DNA from: Pacificispira sp002696645
GTDB taxonomy: Bacteria; Pseudomonadota; Alphaproteobacteria; UBA8366; Aestuariispiraceae
Direction of reading: 5' to 3'
NCBI RefSeq assembly: GCF_048892425.1
Contig: NZ_JBLZHU010000001.1
Coordinates: forward strand, 186,001 to 250,000
Length of the DNA: 64,000 nucleotides
The position numbers were made by a program, and so were the translations under genes. How positions within the stretch are numbered: the stretch's first letter is position 1; each line of letters begins with the position of its first letter. This document shows positions 58,330 through 64,000 of the stretch, one piece after another. Below the pieces are notes generated by a model that had not been told where the DNA came from, searched no databases, and worked only from the letters and a program-made list of their open reading frames with translations.

Positions 58330-60670
58330 GGTTCGCCGCACTGACGACCCCTTCCTTTTCCATGCGCTCAACGATCCTGGCGGCACGATTATACCCGATT
58401 TGTAAATGACGTTGGACAAAGCTGGTAGAGCATTTGCCTTCCCGTGCAATCAGGGCAACCGCCTGGTCATACAGCGCGTTTTCACCACCGTCGTCACCAC
58501 CGCTGCCCCCGGAAAGAGAGCTTGCGCCGCTGACATCGGTATCGAATCCCCCTGACATATCGTCTTCATCGGTCACACTTTCAACATAGGCCGGCACACC
58601 TTGTGCTTTTAAGAACTGACAGACGGCCTCAACCTCTGTGTCATCGACGAAAGGACCATGGACGCGGGTGATGCGCCCACCGCCTGCCATATGCAGCATA
58701 TCGCCCTTGCCCAGCAATTGTTCCGCGCCCTGTTCGCCCAGAATTGTGCGGCTGTCAATTTTCGAGGTGACTTGAAATGAAATCCGTGTCGGGAAGTTCG
58801 CCTTGATCGTCCCCGTGATAACATCAACGGATGGGCGTTGGGTTGCCATGATCAGGTGGATCCCCGCCGCACGCGCCATCTGGGCCAGGCGCTGGATGGA
58901 TGCCTCAATATCCTTGCCCGCGACAAGCATCAAATCCGCCATTTCGTCGACCAATACGACGATATAGGGCAGGGGGGTCAGGTCCAGCGGCTCTTCTTCA
59001 AAAATCGGCTTATGGGTCTCGGAATCAAATCCGGTCTGTACGCGCCTTGTGATGACCTCACCCTTGCGATCCGCCTCGGCAACGCGCTTGTTGTATCCTT
59101 CGATATTGCGCACGCCCAGCTTGGACATGGAACGATAGCGGTCTTCCATTTCACGCACCGCCCATTTCAAGGCGACAACGGCTTTCTTCGGGTCGGTCAC
59201 CACCGGGGCCAGAAGATGCGGAATGTTATCATAGACGGATAATTCCAACATCTTGGGGTCGATCATAATAAAGCGGCATTGATCGGGCGTCAGCTTATAC
59301 AGCAGGGACAGGATCATTGTGTTCATGCCCACGGATTTCCCGGACCCGGTGGTCCCGGCGATCAGCAGGTGGGGCATGGTTGCCAGATCAACAACTTCCG
59401 GCGTGCCGCCAATATCCTTCCCCAAAATCAAGGGCAATTTCGCCTTTGACTTATCATATGTGTCGGATGCGACCAGTTCCCGATAGCCCACCATTTCCCG
59501 GCGCGCATTGGGGAGTTCGATCCCGATAACGCTGCGCCCTGGAACGGTTGCGATGCGCACGGAAATTGCGGACATGGATCGTGCGATATCATCACTAAGA
59601 CCAATCACGCGGCTGGTTTTGGTTCCAGGCGCGGGCTCCAACTCATACAGGGTGACGACGGGGCCGGGGCGTACTTTGGTAATTTCTCCTTTGACGCCGA
59701 AATCTTCCAGCACCCCTTCCAGCATGCGGGCATTCTGTTCCAATCCTTCAGAATTCTTGGATTGTGCCTCTGAATCAGGGTGGCGGTCGACCAGAATATC
59801 CAACGGAGGGAGGTGGAATTCCCCATCCTGCGGCGGCAGGGCCAGTTTGATCTGACGCTCTTCTGTGGCGCGTTTGGATGGTTTTGGGCTTTCCGGTGTT
59901 TCAACCCGATCTTCTCGCTGGGCGCGGGGAGCAGAAGGTGCGGCGCGCGGCGGCGTTGCGCGCTTTATCGCCGGGGCCAGGGTTGGCTCTACGCGGCCAT
60001 CGCCCCGCCGCAGAACCAGTTCTTTCAGGGCAGGGGCAAGTTGGTCGGCATTACGCAGCGCGCCGGCACCCCGCCTGGCACCGGCCCAGGATTTCACAAT
60101 GACCGTGCGCCATTCTGATAACGTGATGCCAAATCCATACAAGGCGATAGTCACAGCCGGAACCGCAGCCGCCAGCCCGATCCAGGACAGGTCAATGCCA
60201 ACCAACAGGGGTCTTATTCCAGAGAGGATAACATCCCCCAGTATTCCGCCCAATCCGGCCCCCAAAGGCCAGGCGTCATAGCGGGGAAGCGTTGCCAGTG
60301 CCAGGGCGGTCAAGGCCGCCAGGGCCGGGGTCAGGGCCAGTCGGATCCAGGCGCGCGGTAGCACGCGATCCATAACCAGCCGCCATCCCCAGCCGGCCAG
60401 AAGCGGGAATCCCAGGAAGCTGGCTAAGCCCAGGCTTTGCAGCGCGACATCGGCAATGCTTGCACCGGGATACCCCAACAGATTGCTGACTGGCTGGCTG
60501 GTGGCATTATTCGGCGATGGGTCTGCAGGGCTATAGGAGACAAGCGCCGTCAACAGCGCGAAGGCAAGAATGATCAGCCCGATGCCAAGGCATTCAATGC
60601 CTCGCTTCTTCAGGTAATCAGTTGCCCCATCTGGAAGAAAGGCTGCTTTTTCCTGTGTCTTTGCCACCAT
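58286..60670 (-). CDS. ftsK: DNA translocase FtsK
   Basis: A 794-residue FtsK/SpoIIIE ATPase. Four N-terminal membrane helices (about 28-180) anchor it to the septum, a short acidic linker follows, then the motor: Walker A AGTTGSGKSVGMN near 437, Walker B VVLVDEMADLM near 565, and the C-terminal gamma winged helix (about 725-785, KCSTSFVQRHLQIGYNRAAR) that reads KOPS sites. It moves chromosome ends apart during division and activates XerCD. The linker is short, as in many alphaproteobacteria. lolA starts inside its 3' end. Confidence 0.97.
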   Translation of the reverse strand: MVAKTQEKAAFLPDGATDYLKKRGIECLGIGLIILAFALLTALVSYSPADPSPNNATSQPVSNLLGYPGASIADVALQSLGLASFLGFPLLAGWGWRLVMDRVLPRAWIRLALTPALAALTALALATLPRYDAWPLGAGLGGILGDVILSGIRPLLVGIDLSWIGLAAAVPAVTIALYGFGITLSEWRTVIVKSWAGARRGAGALRNADQLAPALKELVLRRGDGRVEPTLAPAIKRATPPRAAPSAPRAQREDRVETPESPKPSKRATEERQIKLALPPQDGEFHLPPLDILVDRHPDSEAQSKNSEGLEQNARMLEGVLEDFGVKGEITKVRPGPVVTLYELEPAPGTKTSRVIGLSDDIARSMSAISVRIATVPGRSVIGIELPNARREMVGYRELVASDTYDKSKAKLPLILGKDIGGTPEVVDLATMPHLLIAGTTGSGKSVGMNTMILSLLYKLTPDQCRFIMIDPKMLELSVYDNIPHLLAPVVTDPKKAVVALKWAVREMEDRYRSMSKLGVRNIEGYNKRVAEADRKGEVITRRVQTGFDSETHKPIFEEEPLDLTPLPYIVVLVDEMADLMLVAGKDIEASIQRLAQMARAAGIHLIMATQRPSVDVITGTIKANFPTRISFQVTSKIDSRTILGEQGAEQLLGKGDMLHMAGGGRITRVHGPFVDDTEVEAVCQFLKAQGVPAYVESVTDEDDMSGGFDTDVSGASSLSGGSGGDDGGENALYDQAVALIAREGKCSTSFVQRHLQIGYNRAARIVERMEKEGVVSAANHVGKREVLVGDHSR

Positions 60671-60693
60671 CTCTTACTCTCTCTGTGTCGTCG

Positions 60694-61929
60694 TCAATTG
60701 ATCGAGTTATGTGTGCTTAAAACTTGTGCAATGCGCCCCATGGCGTCTTCAACCGTTTTCGGATCATGAACCAGCGCAATGCGGATATAGTCATCCCCTG
60801 GGCTTTTTCCGGTATTCGGGTCGGTTTGGGACATGTATCGCCCTGGCATAACCTTGATTCCGGCATGCTGCCACAGCAGGCGCGTCGCCGTTTCTCCGTC
60901 ACCGACTGTGGCTTTCGTGTTCAGCCACAGGAAAACCCCTGCTTCCGGTCGATGAAAACCGGGGAGCCGCCCCAGATGATAGTCGGCAATTTCGACCAAA
61001 TTGAGGTAATGGGCGCGATTTGCGGTCACATGGGTTTCATCCTGCCATAGGGCCTCTCCCGCCGCCATCAGGGGGCCTGGCACCTGCGCGCCGCCATAAC
61101 TGCGCAGCATCAGCAGGGGCTCGATTAAGGCGGGGTCCCCAGCAACGAATCCCACCCGCAAGCCGGGAGAACCAGAGCGTTTGGACAGGGAATTGAAGAC
61201 CAGCAGATTATCGGGCGATCCCCCCAAATCCTGGGCCGCGTCAAAGCCGCCAGCCGGTGGAGCATCAAACCAGATTTCCGAATAACATTCATCGACTGCC
61301 AGCACGAAGTCATGCTTTCGGGCCAGGGCCAGCATTTCTGTCAATGCTGCCCGGGTTGCAACTGCACCCGTTGGATTGCCAGGCGTGCAAAAGAAACAGA
61401 TGGCTGCGCGATCCAATACTTCCAGCGGCAGTGCCGCATAATTCGGGACGAAATCATTTTCGGCCACTGTATCAACCAGGATCGGTTCCGCGCCGCCGAC
61501 AATCGCGCCCCCGAAATAGACATGATACATCGGATTGGGGACCAGTACAGTTGGCGTGATGCTGGTATCGCCCAGCCGGTCCCGCTTACGCAGGATCGCC
61601 ATCAGGGTTGCCTGAAACAACCCTTCGCGTGATCCGCACAGGGCAGAAATCTGTGCTGCTGCATTGATCGCGTTTGCCTGTAATCCGTATCGACGTTCCA
61701 GCCAGCGCGCAACGGCCTCCCGATATCCAGGCGATCCGGCGGGGGGGGGATATTTGCCAAACAGTGCCGCTGTTTGTGTAACCGTTTGGGCAACGATGGC
61801 AGGTACGGCGGCCTGTGGTTCGCCCACTTGCATGAATACAGGGGGGTAACCCGGCGCCAGGCCGGTCAGCAATTCGTCGATGCGACGAAATGGAAAATTC
61901 TTCAATTGATCAAGCCGATGCCCGGCCAT
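60694..61929 (-). CDS. PLP aminotransferase, probable succinyldiaminopimelate transaminase
   Basis: A 411-residue class I/II fold aminotransferase. PVFMQVGEPQ, KYPPPAGSPGYREAVARW and FFCTPGNPTGAVAT are typical, with the PLP lysine in NSLSKRSGSPGLRVGF near 235 and VDECYSE just before. Its resemblance to DapC-type enzymes and the position directly upstream of ftsK (23-bp gap) fit many alphaproteobacteria, where it is annotated succinyldiaminopimelate transaminase for lysine and cell-wall synthesis. Other class I transaminases cannot be excluded. Confidence 0.85.
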   Translation of the reverse strand: MAGHRLDQLKNFPFRRIDELLTGLAPGYPPVFMQVGEPQAAVPAIVAQTVTQTAALFGKYPPPAGSPGYREAVARWLERRYGLQANAINAAAQISALCGSREGLFQATLMAILRKRDRLGDTSITPTVLVPNPMYHVYFGGAIVGGAEPILVDTVAENDFVPNYAALPLEVLDRAAICFFCTPGNPTGAVATRAALTEMLALARKHDFVLAVDECYSEIWFDAPPAGGFDAAQDLGGSPDNLLVFNSLSKRSGSPGLRVGFVAGDPALIEPLLMLRSYGGAQVPGPLMAAGEALWQDETHVTANRAHYLNLVEIADYHLGRLPGFHRPEAGVFLWLNTKATVGDGETATRLLWQHAGIKVMPGRYMSQTDPNTGKSPGDDYIRIALVHDPKTVEDAMGRIAQVLSTHNSIN

Positions 61930-62091
61930 ATCGCGATCCGTATTGCTGTTTGTGCCGCAAGGTCTTCTGGCGCTCGCTTAGGACCTCACTCTTCTAGCCC
62001 TAGAAGCAATATGCGCGCCAATCCGTGTATAGGGTACCATATACTAGATATTGAGGAAAATAACAGCGCTTGTTCGCAGCTAGCTGCAAAG

Positions 62092-62130
62092 CAAAAAAAA
62101 GGCCCCCGAAGAGCGAACTCCTCGGGGGAT
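62092..62130 (-). terminator. Rho-independent terminator of the glnK-amtB operon
   Basis: Stem CCCCCGA (62103-62109) with TCGGGGG (62122-62128). Read on the minus strand the hairpin is followed by GGCCTTTTTTTGCTTT, a classic T tract. It lies 60 bp past the amtB stop. Confidence 0.92.
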
Positions 62131-62189
62131 AAGGTTTGCGGGGTGGAAACAGTGTGGTGTGGGTTGTTTCCTTGTTTTCGTCAGGCTTC

Positions 62190-63500
62190 TTACTTAGAAG
62201 CCGAACCCGCACCAAATTCAGGATAGGCCTCCATGCCCAGGTCCGCCTTGTCGAGGCCGAGCATTTCAGCCTCTTCAGAGACGCGGACACCGACCACCAG
62301 TTTCAATACCGTCCAGACGATAAAGCTGGTGACGAAGACAAAGGCGCCGATTGCAACAATACCGGTCAACTGGACAACAAAGTCCGCACCGGAGAAGACA
62401 ACCGCCAGCGTGCCCCAGATACCACAAACCAGGTGGACCGAGATTGCGCCGACGACATCGTCAATTTTCAGCTTGTCCAGCAGAGGCACGGCAAAGACAA
62501 CCAAGGCACCGCCAACGGCACCAATGAAGATCGCCAGCATCGGGCTTGGTGCCAAAGGTTCAGCCGTAATAGAGACCAGACCAGCCAAAGCACCGTTCAG
62601 AGCCATCGTCAGATCGATTTTCTTATACAGGATCTGGGTCAGGATCATCGCCACGACAACGCCAGCCGCTGCGGCCAGGTTGGTGTTGATGTAGATCGTC
62701 CCGATGTCGGAGATGTCCTGCATTGTGCCCATAGCAAGCTGAGAGCCGCCATTGAAGCCGAACCAGCCCATCCACAGGATAAACGTCCCAAGCGTGGCCA
62801 GGGGAAGGTTCGCACCGGGCATTGGATGTCCGCCGTCACCATAGCGACCCTTACGGGCACCAATGACAAGGGCACCGGCCAAAGCTGCCCAACCACCAAC
62901 GGAATGCACGATTGTAGAGCCAGCGAAGTCTGAGAAGCCCATTTCGCTGAGCCAGCCACCGCCCCAGGTCCAGGAACCCTGGATCGGGTAGATGATTGCG
63001 GTCAGCACGACACAGAATGCGAAAAACGGCCACAGTTTGACGCGCTCTGCCACTGTACCAGAGACGATTGAGGCTGTTGCCGCAACGAAGACCATCTGGA
63101 AGAACCAGTCTGAACCAGCGGAATACTCGCCGCCTTCCAGGGTGTCTGCAGCAGCGATTGTTCCGGCATCCCAAATTGCGAAGCTGCCGAAATAGCCGCT
63201 GACATCCATATACATCAGGTTGTAGCCGATCAGGTAGAACATGATACCGGCGATCGAATAGATACCGATATTCTTGAGGCATTGCGCCGCAGTGTTCTTA
63301 GAGCGAACCAGACCCGCTTCCAGCATGGCGAAACCTGCCGCCATCCACATGACCAGGAAGCCATGCATCAGGAAGGAAAGGCTGTTGAAAATATACTGCG
63401 TTTCCAGCGGAACATCCGCCATTGCGGGCATTGCAATAAAGCTGATCGCAGCGGCGACAGCTCCTGCAATACCATAACGTTTGATTGATGCGGTCATCAT
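62190..63500 (-). CDS. amtB: Ammonium transporter
   Basis: A 436-residue Amt family channel: a signal peptide (about 1-28, ending AMADV) then eleven membrane helices. The pore twin histidines are in STIVHSVGGWAALAG and ISVHLVCGIWGTL, and the N-terminal ammonium-site segment MWMAAGFAMLEAGLVRSKN is standard. It brings in ammonium and is closed by GlnK binding at the cytoplasmic face. It follows glnK by 14 bp and a strong terminator follows it. Confidence 0.97.
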   Translation of the reverse strand: MMTASIKRYGIAGAVAAAISFIAMPAMADVPLETQYIFNSLSFLMHGFLVMWMAAGFAMLEAGLVRSKNTAAQCLKNIGIYSIAGIMFYLIGYNLMYMDVSGYFGSFAIWDAGTIAAADTLEGGEYSAGSDWFFQMVFVAATASIVSGTVAERVKLWPFFAFCVVLTAIIYPIQGSWTWGGGWLSEMGFSDFAGSTIVHSVGGWAALAGALVIGARKGRYGDGGHPMPGANLPLATLGTFILWMGWFGFNGGSQLAMGTMQDISDIGTIYINTNLAAAAGVVVAMILTQILYKKIDLTMALNGALAGLVSITAEPLAPSPMLAIFIGAVGGALVVFAVPLLDKLKIDDVVGAISVHLVCGIWGTLAVVFSGADFVVQLTGIVAIGAFVFVTSFIVWTVLKLVVGVRVSEEAEMLGLDKADLGMEAYPEFGAGSASK

Positions 63501-63514
63501 CGAATTATCTCCCC

Positions 63515-63853
63515 TTAAAGCGCGTCGGCATCGGTCTCGCCGGTGCGAATGCGCACGGCTTGAGCGACGTCGAGGACGAAGATCTTGCCATCGCCAATTC
63601 GACCGGTGTTGCCGGCCTTCTGAATTGCTTCGACGGTCTGGTCGGCCAAATCAGATGGCACAACCACTTCGATTTTGACTTTTGGCAGGAAGTTCACGGA
63701 ATACTCAGCCCCGCGATATACTTCTGTCTGCCCCTTTTGACGACCGAAGCCTTTGACTTCGGTAGCGGTTAACCCCTGTACACCAAGTCCGGTCAGTGCT
63801 TCGCGCACATCGTCCAGCTTGAAGGGTTTGATGATCGCCATGATCAGTTTCAT
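63515..63853 (-). CDS. glnK: Nitrogen regulatory protein P-II (GlnK)
   Basis: A 112-residue PII protein. MKLIMAIIKPFKLDDVREAL opens the ferredoxin-like fold; the T-loop carries GFGRQKGQTEVYRGAEYSVNFL with the uridylylated tyrosine of RGAEY, and TGRIGDGKIFVLDVAQAVRIRTGE closes the B and C loops. It senses 2-oxoglutarate, ATP and ADP and blocks AmtB when nitrogen is plentiful. Expression is usually NtrC/sigma-54 dependent; no clear TGGCAC-N5-TTGC site was found in the 150 bp available upstream. Confidence 0.96.
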   Translation of the reverse strand: MKLIMAIIKPFKLDDVREALTGLGVQGLTATEVKGFGRQKGQTEVYRGAEYSVNFLPKVKIEVVVPSDLADQTVEAIQKAGNTGRIGDGKIFVLDVAQAVRIRTGETDADAL

Positions 63854-64000
63854 AGATTTCCCCGAGGGCTCCCTCTCTATTGAAGCGATATTGCTCCCTC
63901 CCACGCGCCGCTACAGTCTTCGGGACATCCGGATGATCACCGACCCCCCGGCCGACATCCCCGATGGCTCGCTTGCGCGAACCCTGCACCACGCATGAGG

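Noticed and set aside
63854..64000. Sigma-54 promoter upstream of glnK
   Set aside because: No TGGCAC-N5-TTGC match was found in the bases available; the promoter may lie outside the window.
1..64000. CRISPR array or prophage
   Set aside because: No regularly spaced short repeats, cas genes, integrase or phage structural genes were found.

Overview
The window looks like chromosomal DNA of a Rhodospirillales-like, probably marine, alphaproteobacterium. Pointers are a DnaG primase with a degenerate zinc site, the alphaproteobacterial block hldD-lgt-midA-pgeF, the block glnK-amtB-aminotransferase-ftsK-lolA, a DUF1800/DUF1501 pair, MttB-like methyltransferases without pyrrolysine and a dgcN-dgcA pair. 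No family-level assignment can be made from sequence reading alone.

Layout. 1-1.5 kb: 5' part of dnaG, a small conserved gene and tRNA-Gln(TTG). 1.6-3.9 kb: sulfide/persulfide detoxification genes with a Crp/Fnr regulator. 4.2-8.8 kb: iron uptake (TonB receptor, PiuC-type dioxygenase, PepSY membrane protein, secreted protein behind a strong Fur box). 8.6-11.9 kb: a rearranged island in which a 279-bp direct repeat, carrying the 5' end of the secreted-protein gene and its Fur box, flanks a large gene that fuses a GT-C membrane glycosyltransferase to a sulfotransferase. 11.9-17 kb: an operon (isochorismatase-type hydrolase, XapX protein, amidohydrolase, DoxX, YoaK) diverging from an AraC regulator. 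17-19.7 kb: MttB-like gene, LysE exporter, UbiK. 19.8-24.8 kb: hldD, lgt, midA, pgeF and an M24-fold protein that lacks metal ligands. 24.8-28.9 kb: lipoprotein, VOC protein, DUF1501, DUF1800. 29-35.5 kb: dgcN-dgcA for D-glutamate, facing a unit xre-kbl-tdh-mttB-like. 35.6-40.7 kb: palindromic repeats, then a Rieske oxygenase - glutamine-synthetase-like - IclR operon diverging from pobA around a PobR/PcaU-type operator. 40.7-50.5 kb: a methyltransferase, an MFS transporter, a Bax-inhibitor-1 protein, the ybbP/ybbA/tesA set, a FIST protein, an aldo-keto reductase and thpR. 50.9-56.3 kb: a colicin-E3-like ribonuclease toxin with a putative immunity gene, followed by an orphan toxin C-terminus plus a second immunity gene, inserted against the 3' end of a pepP-type aminopeptidase gene. 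56.3-64 kb: a candidate small RNA, a DODA-type dioxygenase, lolA, ftsK, an aminotransferase, amtB and glnK.

Most striking observations: (1) the toxin/immunity locus is an imperfect 1,117-bp tandem repeat. Its toxin C-termini and the N-terminal halves of the immunity proteins have diverged, while the 3' halves of the immunity genes and a duplicated pepP tail are nearly identical, as expected for displacement of an old toxin-immunity module by a new one. (2) A glycosyltransferase-sulfotransferase fusion lies between direct repeats, and one repeat edge carries a 28-bp scrap identical to the 3' end of an mttB-like gene 5.5 kb away. (3) A glutamine-synthetase-like enzyme, a Rieske oxygenase and PobA form a regulated unit that could funnel a gamma-glutamylated aromatic amine toward 4-hydroxybenzoate and protocatechuate. 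Functions are inferred from motifs and family recall; no database search was run.
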